NCBI RefSeq assembly: GCF_004331485.1
Contig: NZ_SJKD01000001.1
Coordinates: forward strand, 1,302,001-1,366,000
DNA: 64,000 bases
Reading direction: 5' to 3'
From: Kribbella capetownensis
GTDB lineage: Bacteria; Actinomycetota; Actinomycetes; Propionibacteriales; Kribbellaceae
Shown in pieces: positions 33,368 to 41,980 of this stretch. Below the pieces are notes generated by a model. The model searched no databases. It had not been told where the DNA came from and saw only the letters and a program-made list of their open reading frames with translations. A program made the translations under genes and the position numbers. Numbering within the stretch: position 1 is the first letter of the stretch; each line of letters starts with the position of its first letter.

Positions 33368-34804
33368 GTGTCGAAGCCCAGCAAGCCCCGGATCCCCAAC
33401 GTTCTCGCGTCGCGCTACGCCAGTGTGTCGATGGCCCAGCTGTGGTCGCCGGAGTACAAGATCGTGCTCGAGCGGCGGCTGTGGCTGGCGGTGCTGAAGG
33501 CCCAGAAGGAGCTCGGGGTCGCGGTGCCGGACGGCGTGATCGAGGACTACGAGCGGGTGGTGGAGCAGGTCGACCTGGAGTCGATCGCGGCCCGCGAGCG
33601 CGTCACCCGGCACGACGTGAAGGCGCGGATCGAGGAGTTCAGCGCCCTCGCCGGGCACGAGCACATCCACAAGGGCATGACGAGCCGGGACCTGACCGAG
33701 AACGTCGAGCAGCTGCAGATCCGGGCCGGTCTCGAGCTCGTCCGGGACCGCGCGGTGGCGACCGCCGTACGGCTGGGTCAGAAGGCGGCCGACCACGCGG
33801 CGCTGGTGCTGACCGGCCGCTCGCACAACGTCGCCGCGCAGGCGACCACGCTCGGCAAGCGGTTCGCGTCGGCCGCTGACGAGTTGCTGGTCGCGATCGC
33901 GCGGATCGAGGAGTTGATCGAGCGGTACCCGCTGCGCGGCATCAAGGGCCCGGTCGGTACATCGCAGGACATGCTGGACCTGTTCGGCGGCGACCCGGCG
34001 AAGCTGGACAAGCTGGAGAGCGACATCGCCCAGCACCTCGGCTTCAGCCGGACGCTGACCAGCGTCGGCCAGATCTACCCGCGGTCCCTCGACTACGACG
34101 TCGTGTCGGCGCTGGTGCAGCTTGCCGCCGGCCCGTCCAGCCTGGCGACCACGATCCGGCTGATGGCCGGGAACGAGCTGGTCACCGAGGGCTTCAAGGA
34201 GGGCCAGGTCGGTTCGTCGGCGATGCCGCACAAGATGAACACCCGGTCCTGTGAGCGGGTGAACGGTCTGGCGGTGATCCTGCGCGGCTACGCGTCGATG
34301 GCCGGTGAGCTGGCCGGCAACCAGTGGAACGAGGGCGACGTCTTCTGCTCGGTGGTACGGCGGGTCGCCCTGCCGGACGCGTTCTTCGCGCTGGACGGGC
34401 TGTTCGAGACGTTCCTCACCGTGCTGGACGAGTTCGGGGTCTACCCGGCCGTGGTCAGCCGGGAGCTGGAGCGGTACCTGCCGTTCCTGACCACGACCAA
34501 GGTGCTGATGGCCGCGGTGAAGAACGGCGTCGGCCGCGAGACCGCGCACGAGGTGATCAAGGAGCACGCGGTCGCCACCGCGCTCGACCTGCGCAAGGGA
34601 CTGGTGGACAACGACCTGTTCCGCCGGCTCGGCCAGGACGGCCGCCTCGGCCTGACCGAGGACCAGATCGTCGGCATCGTCGGCGAGCCGCTGTCCTTCA
34701 CCGGCGCCGCCGTCGCGCAGGTCAACGCTGTGGTCGCACAGATCGACGATCTCGCCAAGCGCTACCCGGACGCCGCGACCTACACGCCAGGTGACATCCT
34801 CTAG
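33368..34804 (+). CDS. purB: Adenylosuccinate lyase
   Basis: A 478-residue lyase that releases fumarate at two points, from SAICAR and from adenylosuccinate. The signature GSSAMPHKMN lies around residue 284-293 and KGMTSRDLTENVEQ and TQ/GTSQDM-type helices surround the site. Starts GTG 33368. Followed at three bases by two small membrane protein genes, probably in the same transcript. Confidence 0.96.
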   Translation: MSKPSKPRIPNVLASRYASVSMAQLWSPEYKIVLERRLWLAVLKAQKELGVAVPDGVIEDYERVVEQVDLESIAARERVTRHDVKARIEEFSALAGHEHIHKGMTSRDLTENVEQLQIRAGLELVRDRAVATAVRLGQKAADHAALVLTGRSHNVAAQATTLGKRFASAADELLVAIARIEELIERYPLRGIKGPVGTSQDMLDLFGGDPAKLDKLESDIAQHLGFSRTLTSVGQIYPRSLDYDVVSALVQLAAGPSSLATTIRLMAGNELVTEGFKEGQVGSSAMPHKMNTRSCERVNGLAVILRGYASMAGELAGNQWNEGDVFCSVVRRVALPDAFFALDGLFETFLTVLDEFGVYPAVVSRELERYLPFLTTTKVLMAAVKNGVGRETAHEVIKEHAVATALDLRKGLVDNDLFRRLGQDGRLGLTEDQIVGIVGEPLSFTGAAVAQVNAVVAQIDDLAKRYPDAATYTPGDIL

Positions 34805-34807
34805 CTC

Positions 34808-35164
34808 GTGTTCGAACCGCTGACCTGGGTGCTGGTAGGCCTCTCGCTGGCCGCGATGGTGTACGCCATCGTGCTGGCCGCGCTGAACAAGCGGATCAAC
34901 TGGACGTTGCTGGCTGTCCTCGGCGTGATCGAGGTCGGCCTGCTGGCGCAGTTGGTCATCGGCATCGTGCAACTGGCCGGTACGTCCCGCGATGTCTCCA
35001 GCCCGTTCTTCATCGGCTATCTGATCGGCTCGCTGATCATCCTGCCGATCGGCGCGCTGTGGGCGTTGGCGGAGAGCAGCCGCTGGGGTGCCGGCGCGCT
35101 CGCGGTCGCCTGCCTGGTGATCCCGGTGGTCGAGCTGCGCCTGTACGAGATCTGGACTGCCTGA
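34808..35164 (+). CDS. Small four-helix membrane protein
   Basis: A 118-residue integral membrane protein of unknown role: helices near 2-24, 33-57, 67-87 and 94-112. GTG 34808 is three bases after the purB stop. No family recognised with certainty; such small proteins follow purB in related actinomycetes only as far as I recall, so no function is offered. Confidence 0.75.
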   Translation: MFEPLTWVLVGLSLAAMVYAIVLAALNKRINWTLLAVLGVIEVGLLAQLVIGIVQLAGTSRDVSSPFFIGYLIGSLIILPIGALWALAESSRWGAGALAVACLVIPVVELRLYEIWTA

Positions 35165-35165
35165 C

Positions 35166-35579
35166 ATGACCGACCCTGTCGAGACCCAGCACGATCCCGA
35201 GGCGACCAGGCACGGGCCCGGCCGGATTCTGATCGCGGTCTACGGAGTGTTCGCGCTGGCCGCGACGGCCCGGGCGGGGGTGCAGATCGCGACCAAGTTC
35301 TCCGAGGCGCCGATCGCCTACGTCTTGTCGGCCGTTGCCGCGATCATCTACTGCGCCGCGACCTTCGCGTTGGCCAAGGCAACAAAGGTCTCGCGCCGGG
35401 TCGCAACCGCTGCGATCGCGGTCGAGCTGATCGGCGTTCTCGCCATCGGCGCCTTCAGCTACGCCGCCCCCGACGACTTCCCGGACGCGACCGTGTGGTC
35501 GCACTTCGGCCAGGGCTACGGGTTCGTCCCCGTGGTGCTGCCGGTCCTCGGTCTGCTCTGGTTACGGCGTACTCGCTAG
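35166..35579 (+). CDS. Small membrane protein
   Basis: A 137-residue protein with an acidic/polar N-terminus and four predicted helices (starting RILIAVYGVFALAATA; ending VVLPVLGLLWL). ATG 35166 is one base past the preceding stop. Its C-terminal codons overlap the convergent FAD oxidoreductase gene by 18 bp. Function unknown. Confidence 0.75.
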   Translation: MTDPVETQHDPEATRHGPGRILIAVYGVFALAATARAGVQIATKFSEAPIAYVLSAVAAIIYCAATFALAKATKVSRRVATAAIAVELIGVLAIGAFSYAAPDDFPDATVWSHFGQGYGFVPVVLPVLGLLWLRRTR

Positions 35580-36887
35580 GAGCTTCCAGCGGAGGGCTCG
35601 CAGCAACGTCTGGGGGCGGGCCAGGGCGCTCGGGTGATCGAGCATCGTCGTCACCCGGTTGAACTGTACGTTCACGCGGGGATCGCCGGCTGCGGCCTGG
35701 AAGACCAGGCCCGAGATCCACTTCACCAGCCGGTAGCCGCGCGGGTACGGCCCATCGACGTGCGGGAGCTCGAGATCGGCGAACGTCGAGACCTGCCACG
35801 CCGCGTCGACGACGACGCGGACCTCGTCGAAGTACGCGCGGGCAGGCTCGTCGAGTGAAGGGCCGGACCGCAGGTACGCCGACAGACACGACGCGTGGAG
35901 CGTCGCCGACGTCATGCCCTGGCCGTAGACCGGATTGAACGACGCCACCGCGTCGCCCGCGACGATCAGGCCGGCCGGGATCCGCTCGAGTTGGTCATAG
36001 TCGCGGCGCCGGCTGTCGGCCTGGTGATAGGTCACCACGTCGCCGATGAGTTCGCCGTGATCGGCGATCTGCCCGAACGCGGGTGGGAAGTCCTCCCGGC
36101 AACGCTTCCGGAAGTCCTCGAGGTCGCGGGTCGGCCGGTCGTCGGCGTACCCGGCCACCAGCACCAGCCAGCGGTCACCCTCGACCGCCAGAACGCCGCC
36201 CTGCCGCGGTGGCTGCCCGCTGCCGGGGTGGTTCTGCGCGATCGAGATCCCGATGTCGGAGATCTTCGGGTCCTGCTTGAACAAGGCGCTGGCGTAGTTG
36301 AGCTTGATCGGCATCCGCCGCATCGTCGGCTGCGGCCGGCCGGCCGCGCCCAGCCAGTCGCTGAGCCGGCTCGATCGTCCGGTCGCATCGACCACCAGGT
36401 CGGCGCCTTCGGTGGTCAGTGGGCCGTCGGTTGGCTGGTATCGCACCGCGCTCACCCGGTCGCCGGTGAAGTCGATCCCGTCGGCTCGTCCATGGATCAG
36501 CCGGATGTTGCCGATCGCCAACGTCCGCCGCCGGACGAGCGACTCGAGGAACGGCCGCGTGCTCACCAGCGACTTGCCGAGCGAATCCCGCGGCGGCAGC
36601 GGGCGCAGTACGCCGTTCACGTAGTTCCGGATCGTCTCCGGCTCCGGGTTCATCGCCCCGGCCGCGATCGCCTCCGCCGTGAAGCCCGGGAACCAGCGGT
36701 CGAGCTGCGCATGGCCCGACGGCAGCAGCGCGTGCACCTGACTGCCTTGAGGTACGCCGGGCCGGGGCTTGCTGGACTCCTCGGACGTGTCCCGCTCGAT
36801 CACCAGCACCTCGTCGGCGTGATCGCTGAGCACCCGCGCCGCCATCAGGCCGGCCATGCTCGCACCGAGCACGATGGCGCGCCGCAT
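35562..36887 (-). CDS. FAD-dependent oxidoreductase (monooxygenase-like)
   Basis: A 441-residue flavoprotein. VLGASMAGLMAARVLSDHADEVLVIERD binds FAD, DLVVDATGRSSRLSDWL is the second nucleotide motif and GLIVAGDAVASFNPVYGQGMTSA the GD motif. Similar to squalene-epoxidase- and geranylgeranyl-reductase-like hydroxylases. ATG 36887 has AAGGA seven bases before. Substrate unknown; divergent from the glycosyltransferase operon. Confidence 0.86.
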   Translation of the reverse strand: MRRAIVLGASMAGLMAARVLSDHADEVLVIERDTSEESSKPRPGVPQGSQVHALLPSGHAQLDRWFPGFTAEAIAAGAMNPEPETIRNYVNGVLRPLPPRDSLGKSLVSTRPFLESLVRRRTLAIGNIRLIHGRADGIDFTGDRVSAVRYQPTDGPLTTEGADLVVDATGRSSRLSDWLGAAGRPQPTMRRMPIKLNYASALFKQDPKISDIGISIAQNHPGSGQPPRQGGVLAVEGDRWLVLVAGYADDRPTRDLEDFRKRCREDFPPAFGQIADHGELIGDVVTYHQADSRRRDYDQLERIPAGLIVAGDAVASFNPVYGQGMTSATLHASCLSAYLRSGPSLDEPARAYFDEVRVVVDAAWQVSTFADLELPHVDGPYPRGYRLVKWISGLVFQAAAGDPRVNVQFNRVTTMLDHPSALARPQTLLRALRWKLLASTP

Positions 36888-37103
36888 CAGAATCCTTGTG
36901 TCCGCAGGGCGTTCGCCGGTGGCGATCCGTGCGAAGCGTTGAGCGGCGGACATGACCATGAGCAGCCCCCCAGGCAGCGGCGATGGAGACTCAACCCTAG
37001 TTCGGAGGCGGGCGGTCCGCGGATAGGCGCATGTCGCGGACTCCCAGCGAACTGCCAGCCGCGCGCAGGGGTTGGCCAAGGTTCGCCGGACAGCATCGGT
37101 TGC

Positions 37104-38336
37104 ATGCAGATATCCGGTCATCCTCGGGTCGAGATCGTCGTACCCGCCCTGAATGAGGGAGACGACCTCGGCCCGAACATCAGGCGACTGCGTGAGTTCC
37201 TCGACACCGCCTTCCCGTTCCCGGCCGAGGTCTGCATCGCGGACAGCGGAAGCACCGACGCCACCTATGAGATCGGCGCGCTGTTGGCCGCCGAACTGCC
37301 TGGAGTCCGGATCGTCCGGCTCGAGCAGTCCGGTCGCGGCCGGGCACTGAAGCAGGTCTGGTCCGAGAGCACCGCCGACGTACTCGCCTACATGGACGTC
37401 GACCTGTCCACCAACCTGAACGCCCTGCTGCCGTTGGTCGCACCACTGTTCGCCGGGCACAGTGACATTGCCATCGGCACCCGATTGTCGAACGGCTCCC
37501 GAGTGGTACGGCGGCCGAAGCGGGAGTTCATCTCGCGCTCGTACAACCTGTTGCTGCGGGCAACCTTGAGTGTGCACTTCTCGGACGCCCAGTGCGGGTT
37601 CAAGGCGATCCGCGCCGACGTCGCCCGCGAGCTGTTGCCGCTGATCCAGGACACGAACTGGTTCTTCGACACCGAGTTGCTGGTGCTGGCCGAGAAGGCC
37701 GGACTGCGGATCCACGAAGTACCTGTCGACTGGATCGACGACCTCGACTCGCGGGTCGCGATCGCCAAGACTGTCGGTGAGGACCTGCGCGGGATCGCCC
37801 GGCTGACGCGGGGTCTCGGTCACGGGCGAATCGCTCTCGATCCGGTCCGCTGGACCTACGGCCGTCCCCGGATCCTCGATCCCCGGACGGCGCTGGCCGC
37901 GCGGGTACTGCGGTTCTGCGCGATCGGTGTGCTGAGCACAGCGGCGTACGCGCTGCTCTATCTCGTACTGCGGCAAGGCATGCCGGCCCAGGTGGCGAAC
38001 CTGCTGGCGCTGCTGATCACGGCCGTCGGCAACACCGCGCTGAACCGGCGGATCACCTTCGGCGTCACCGGCGTGGAGAACCGCTGGCGACATCAGCTGC
38101 GCGGGCTCGTTGCCTTCGGCATCGGCTGGAGCCTGACGGCCTCTTCCCTGTGGCTGCTGCACACCGCGATGGCTTCGCCCCATCAGGCGGTGGAGGTCAC
38201 CGTCCTGACCATCGCGAACCTGGCCGCGACCGTGGTCCGGTTCAGCCTCTTCCAGGCCTGGGTCTTCGACGACGACGCACCCACCCTGCCCACCTTCGAA
38301 CCCCCGGCGGTTCTCGACCAGACCCGGAGCAACTGA
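37104..38336 (+). CDS. Polyprenyl-phosphate glycosyltransferase fused to GtrA domain (YkcC-like)
   Basis: A 410-residue protein. Residues 8-240 are a DPM1-type GT2 domain (IVVPALNEGDDL, SGSTDAT, DVD at 98-100, QCGFKAIRADVARELLP) that would charge polyprenyl phosphate with a sugar from a nucleotide donor. Residues about 270-400 are a four-helix GtrA domain (VLRFCAIGVLSTAAYALLY; NTALNRRITFGV) that is thought to help flip the lipid-linked sugar. A GT39 enzyme gene starts two bases later, giving a complete donor-plus-transferase pair. Confidence 0.9.
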   Translation: MQISGHPRVEIVVPALNEGDDLGPNIRRLREFLDTAFPFPAEVCIADSGSTDATYEIGALLAAELPGVRIVRLEQSGRGRALKQVWSESTADVLAYMDVDLSTNLNALLPLVAPLFAGHSDIAIGTRLSNGSRVVRRPKREFISRSYNLLLRATLSVHFSDAQCGFKAIRADVARELLPLIQDTNWFFDTELLVLAEKAGLRIHEVPVDWIDDLDSRVAIAKTVGEDLRGIARLTRGLGHGRIALDPVRWTYGRPRILDPRTALAARVLRFCAIGVLSTAAYALLYLVLRQGMPAQVANLLALLITAVGNTALNRRITFGVTGVENRWRHQLRGLVAFGIGWSLTASSLWLLHTAMASPHQAVEVTVLTIANLAATVVRFSLFQAWVFDDDAPTLPTFEPPAVLDQTRSN

Positions 38337-38337
38337 C

Positions 38338-40368
38338 ATGGCCACCATTACTGATCCCGTCGAAGCGCCCCCGCGCCGCGCCGGATCCCGATCGGTCGCC
38401 ACCCAGTACACGATCGGCCGGGACAAGATCCTGTACGGCGGCCTGCTGGTGCTGACCGCAATCGCGTACCTGTGGGGACTGTCCAGGAACGGCTACGCCA
38501 ACGAGTACTACGCGGCCGCAGTACAGGCCGGGTCGACCAGCTGGAAGGCCTGGTTCTTCGGAGCTTTCGACGCGTCCAGCTTCATCACTGTCGACAAGAC
38601 CCCGGCCGCCCTGTGGGTGATGGGATTGTCCGGACGGATCTTCGGGTTCAACACCTGGAGCATGCTGGTCCCGCAGGCGTTGATGGGCGTCGCGAGCGTC
38701 GGCTTCGTGTATGTGTCGGTGCGGCGGTGGTTCTCCGCGAACGCCGGGCTGCTGGCTGGTGCGATCCTCGCGATGACGCCGGTCGCCGTACTGATGTTCC
38801 GCTTCAACAACCCGGATGCGCTGCTGATCCTGCTGCTGTGCGTGGGTGCGTGGGCGGTGACGCGGGCGATCGACTCCGAGACGCACGCGGCACGGTGGAT
38901 GATGCTGGCCGGGGCACTGGTTGGCTTTGGTTTCCTGACGAAGATGCTGCAGGCGTTCTTGGTCCTGCCTGCGTTCGGGATTGCGTACTTGGTGGCCGGC
39001 AAGCCCGCGCTCGGGAAGCGGGTTGTGCACAGCGTGCTTGCACTGGTCTCACTGATCGTGAGTGCGGGGTGGTGGATCGCGATCGTGGAGTTGCTGCCGG
39101 CGTCGGCGCGGCCGTACATCGGTGGTTCCTCGACGAACAGCATTCTCGAGTTGACGCTTGGCTACAACGGGCTCGGGCGGTTGAGTGGGAACGAGTCGGG
39201 CTCTGTCGGTGGTGGTGTCGGCAATCCTGGCTGGGGTGGCGCTACCGGGTTGCAGCGATTGTTCGGTGGTGAGTTCGGTTCGCAGATTGCTTGGCTGTTG
39301 CCGGCGGCTCTGCTCGCGACGATCGTGCTGGTTGTTGCTGCGGGCAAGGCTCCGCGGACGGATCGGACGCGGGCGTTCGCGCTGATCTGGGGTGGATGGC
39401 TGGTGGTGACTGGGCTGACGTTCAGCTACATGCAGGGGATCATTCACAGCTACTACATGATCGCGTTGGCTCCGGCGATCGGTGCGCTGATCGGTGCGGC
39501 GATGATGGTGCTCTGGCGGCGACGGTCGGAGTGGTTGCCTCGGGCAACGCTGGTGGGCGGGATCCTGCTGACCGCCGGGTGGAGCTTTGCGCTGCTGAAC
39601 CAGAACTCGTCGTGGCATCCGTGGTTGCGGTGGGTGGTGCTGCTGACCGGCGTACTCGGAGCTGGCGCGGTGTTGTTGCTGCCGGAGTTGGGGTTGCACA
39701 AGACGGCTGCTCGGCGAGCCGGGATGTTCGCGGCCGTCCTGCTGGCCGTGAGCGCGCTGGCCGGACCTACGGCGTACTCGGTCGAGACGATCAGCACGGC
39801 ACACGCCGGCGCCCTCCCGTCCGCCGGCCCCTCGGGCTCCGGTGGAATGGGCGGTGGCCGTGGTGGTGGCTTCGGCGGACGTCAAATGGGCACACCCCCC
39901 GGCCAAACCCCCAACGGCACAACAGGCAACGGCGCCACCGGAAACGGTGCGACCGGGAACGGAACTGGCGGGACCATGCCGGGTGGGAACGGTGGTGCCG
40001 GGGGATTCCTTGGCGGTGGTGGGACCAGTGGAGTGTCGAGTGAGCTGGTGACGATGCTGCAGCAGGGGGCGAAGGGCTACACGTGGGCGGCTGCGGCGGT
40101 GACAGCCAACGGTGCCGCGCCACTGCAGATCGCGTCGGGCGAGCCGATCATGGCGATCGGTGGGTTCAACGGGACCGACCCGGCGCCGTCCCTGGCGGAG
40201 TTCCAGGACCTAGTTGCCCAAGGCAAGATCCACTACTTCGTCGGCAGCGGTGGAGGCGGCTTCGGCGGCGGCCGCGGCGGCACCTCCAACGAGATCGCCA
40301 CCTGGGTAGCCGAGAACTACGAGGCCCAAAGCGTCGGCAACACCACCATCTACGACCTCACAACCTGA
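38338..40368 (+). CDS. GT39-family membrane glycosyltransferase (YkcB-like)
   Basis: A 676-residue multipass protein of the PMT/ArnT superfamily that transfers a sugar from polyprenyl phosphate on the outer face of the membrane. The first outer loop YANEYYAAAVQAGS and ITVDKTPAALWV hold the acidic catalytic and metal residues; about 11 helices follow. A Gly/Thr/Asn-rich low-complexity stretch (about 499-566) separates them from a C-terminal domain with MAIGGFNGTDPAPSLAEF, as in Bacillus YkcB. The acceptor is not known; the next gene encodes a Thr-rich membrane protein. Confidence 0.9.
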   Translation: MATITDPVEAPPRRAGSRSVATQYTIGRDKILYGGLLVLTAIAYLWGLSRNGYANEYYAAAVQAGSTSWKAWFFGAFDASSFITVDKTPAALWVMGLSGRIFGFNTWSMLVPQALMGVASVGFVYVSVRRWFSANAGLLAGAILAMTPVAVLMFRFNNPDALLILLLCVGAWAVTRAIDSETHAARWMMLAGALVGFGFLTKMLQAFLVLPAFGIAYLVAGKPALGKRVVHSVLALVSLIVSAGWWIAIVELLPASARPYIGGSSTNSILELTLGYNGLGRLSGNESGSVGGGVGNPGWGGATGLQRLFGGEFGSQIAWLLPAALLATIVLVVAAGKAPRTDRTRAFALIWGGWLVVTGLTFSYMQGIIHSYYMIALAPAIGALIGAAMMVLWRRRSEWLPRATLVGGILLTAGWSFALLNQNSSWHPWLRWVVLLTGVLGAGAVLLLPELGLHKTAARRAGMFAAVLLAVSALAGPTAYSVETISTAHAGALPSAGPSGSGGMGGGRGGGFGGRQMGTPPGQTPNGTTGNGATGNGATGNGTGGTMPGGNGGAGGFLGGGGTSGVSSELVTMLQQGAKGYTWAAAAVTANGAAPLQIASGEPIMAIGGFNGTDPAPSLAEFQDLVAQGKIHYFVGSGGGGFGGGRGGTSNEIATWVAENYEAQSVGNTTIYDLTT

Positions 40369-40382
40369 ACAGGAGCACGACC

Positions 40383-41111
40383 ATGCCCCATAACCCCACC
40401 CATCCAGCAAACGCAACCCCCGAAAACCAACCGCACCCAGCCCAAGCCACCCCCAACGCACCCACCCCACCACCAACACCCACCGCACGAGATGCTGGCG
40501 CCGCGAACCAGTGGCAAGCAGCCCGAGCCGGCGCCAACCCAGCCTCTCCGTCGGGACGCAGCGTCGGTGCGCCGCAGACAGGCGCGTCGCAGGCTGCGGG
40601 CGCTCCGGCGGCGGATCCCTCCGCGTCCACGGGGTACGGCGCGGGCTCCGCCAACCCTGCCGCGCCGCAGGTGGCGGGTGTGGGGGAGGGGAAGAGTGGG
40701 GGGCGGCCGGGCAATGTGGTGTTGGCCGGGGCGGGGTCGTTGCTTGCGGTGTTGGCTTTCCTTGGTGGGATGGCGGTCGGGCACTCGTGGGACGGTACGG
40801 CCAATCAGCAGAACCAGGTTGGGCCCGGTGGTCGGCAGTTCCCGGGGCAGGGGAACGGGCAAGGTGGCACGGGGCAAGGGACTGCCCCGGGGCAGCAAGG
40901 TCAGAACGGACAGAGCACGGTCCCGGGACAGCAGGGCCAAGGCACTCAGCCTGGGACGGGAACTCAGCCGGGGACGGGAACTCAGCCTGGCACCGGCACT
41001 CAGCCGGGGACGGGAACTCAGGCTGGCACCGGCACTCAGCCGGGGACGGGAACTCAGCCTGGCACCGGCATTCAGCCTGGGACGGGAACGGGGACTGGCA
41101 CGGGAACCTAG
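40383..41111 (+). CDS. Thr/Gly/Gln repeat membrane protein, truncated by in-frame amber codon
   Basis: A 242-residue protein: Pro/Ala-rich N-terminus (1-105), one helix (111-133, VVLAGAGSLLAVLAFLGGMAV) and a low-complexity tail. From residue 187 the tail consists of hexapeptide repeats of the type GTGTQP. The TAG at 41109-41111 falls exactly where a repeat would have a CAG (Gln) codon; the same frame continues as PGTPTRSGTGTQPGTGT... to a TGA at 41199-41201. So the stop looks like a recent C-to-T change, or the stop is read through. The tail should lie outside the cell and is a candidate O-glycosylation target. Family unknown. Confidence 0.75.
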   Translation: MPHNPTHPANATPENQPHPAQATPNAPTPPPTPTARDAGAANQWQAARAGANPASPSGRSVGAPQTGASQAAGAPAADPSASTGYGAGSANPAAPQVAGVGEGKSGGRPGNVVLAGAGSLLAVLAFLGGMAVGHSWDGTANQQNQVGPGGRQFPGQGNGQGGTGQGTAPGQQGQNGQSTVPGQQGQGTQPGTGTQPGTGTQPGTGTQPGTGTQAGTGTQPGTGTQPGTGIQPGTGTGTGTGT

Positions 41112-41201
41112 CCTGGCACCCCCACTCGGTCGGGGACGGGGACTCAGCCGGGCACCGGCACTCATTCGGGGACGGGAGGTCAGGCTGGGACGGGAACTTG
41201 A
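40941..41201 (+). repeat. Tandem 18-bp coding repeats (GTGTQP) running past a stop
   Basis: Imperfect 18-bp units, roughly CAGCCGGGGACGGGAACT and CAGCCTGGCACCGGCACT alternating, tile from 40941 to the amber codon and then continue without loss of frame to 41201. Unit variation is mostly at third positions, which suggests past selection for the peptide, not simple slippage alone. Confidence 0.85.
41112..41201 (+). pseudogene. Orphaned 3' end of the repeat protein gene
   Basis: Thirty codons in the same frame after the TAG at 41109: 29 sense codons of the same Thr/Gly repeat followed by TGA. If the TAG is a true stop, this is the detached C-terminus; with readthrough it would make a 272-residue protein (counting one residue at the TAG). 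Confidence 0.65.
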
Positions 41202-41433
41202 CGCGGCAGCGGCACTCGGTGGGGGCGGGGAGCGGTGGTTCGGGTGGGCGGGTGGGGTGAGTTGATGGGGGGTGGAGCAGCCCGGCGGGCTTGAGCGGAC
41301 ACTTGGCCCGTCGGGCGACGGCGTGGTTTTGGCCGGTGGGAGAGGCAACCAAATGGGGCGGACTGTCGGCGACGGAAGGTGACGACACGCGGAGACGGTT
41401 CGGGGTGGGCGTGGGTGGGGTAGGGATGGGGGC

Positions 41434-41856
41434 GTGGAATGGTCGAACGTCACCTGGTTCCTGACCGCCCTGGGGGCGGTCGTTGTACTACTGACGCGCG
41501 TCCGGCTCGGTGGAACGGTGGTGGACGGCACGGGCCATGGCGCCGGCCGCCACGGGTATTCCGCTGTCCTGCTGCGACTTCACACCACCGTCGGCGTGCT
41601 CACGCTGATCGTCTGGGTCGTTGCCCTGGTCACCGGACGGCGGGAGATCGCTCTCCTGGCCCTGGTCGGATGGTGGCTGCTGGCAATCGTCGGATTGTTG
41701 CTGCTGGCCCGTTGGCTGCCCAGCGGCGGTAAACATTCGGAGGAGGCGGCAACAGATGCCTGGGGCTCCGGCGCCGGCCTGTCCCTGCTGGGCCACCTCG
41801 GGATGGTCATCGGCGTCGGCTACTTCACCTTCGTCACCCTGACCGATCGCCTCTGA
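41434..41856 (+). CDS. Small membrane protein
   Basis: A 140-residue protein with four helices (VTWFLTALGAVVVLLTRV; TTVGVLTLIVWVVALVTG; IALLALVGWWLLAIVGLLLLA; LLGHLGMVIGVGYFTFVTL) and a polar loop GGKHSEEAATDAWGS. GTG 41434 start. Unknown function. The 230-bp gap before it is G-rich and I see no gene or clear signal there beyond the end of the repeats. Confidence 0.7.
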   Translation: MEWSNVTWFLTALGAVVVLLTRVRLGGTVVDGTGHGAGRHGYSAVLLRLHTTVGVLTLIVWVVALVTGRREIALLALVGWWLLAIVGLLLLARWLPSGGKHSEEAATDAWGSGAGLSLLGHLGMVIGVGYFTFVTLTDRL

Positions 41857-41932
41857 GCCTCTCCACCAGCACTGCGACCGAACGCGCTGTCGTCGGCAGG
41901 TCAGACTGGAGTCGATAGCGGGTTACATCACC

Positions 41933-41963
41933 ACTAGCGGCTAGTTGACCCGCCATCGGTCAA
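41933..41963. promoter_or_regulatory. Small palindromes in a convergent gap
   Basis: ACTAG-CGG-CTAGT (41933-41945) is followed at once by TTGACC-N7-GGTCAA (41945-41963), between the ends of the small membrane protein and TetR genes. May form a weak terminator; no other role is apparent. Confidence 0.35.
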
Positions 41964-41980
41964 ACAACCCGCCATCGGCA

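Noticed and set aside
33023..35167. 714-codon open frame on the minus strand opposite purB
   Set aside because: Covers purB and both small membrane genes antisense; composition is unlike a protein and no motif is seen.
35895..37103. Possible long N-terminal extension of the glycosyltransferase
   Set aside because: The frame stays open upstream but runs antisense through the FAD oxidoreductase; the GT2 domain starts right after ATG 37104.
40941..41201. CRISPR-like tandem array
   Set aside because: Units are 18 bp with no spacers between them, and translate as a hexapeptide repeat in frame; it is a coding minisatellite.
39049..41531. Several long minus frames opposite the GT39 and repeat genes
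   Set aside because: Products are Ser/Pro/Arg or Gln/Arg low-complexity; they arise from Gly/Thr repeat coding on the + strand.
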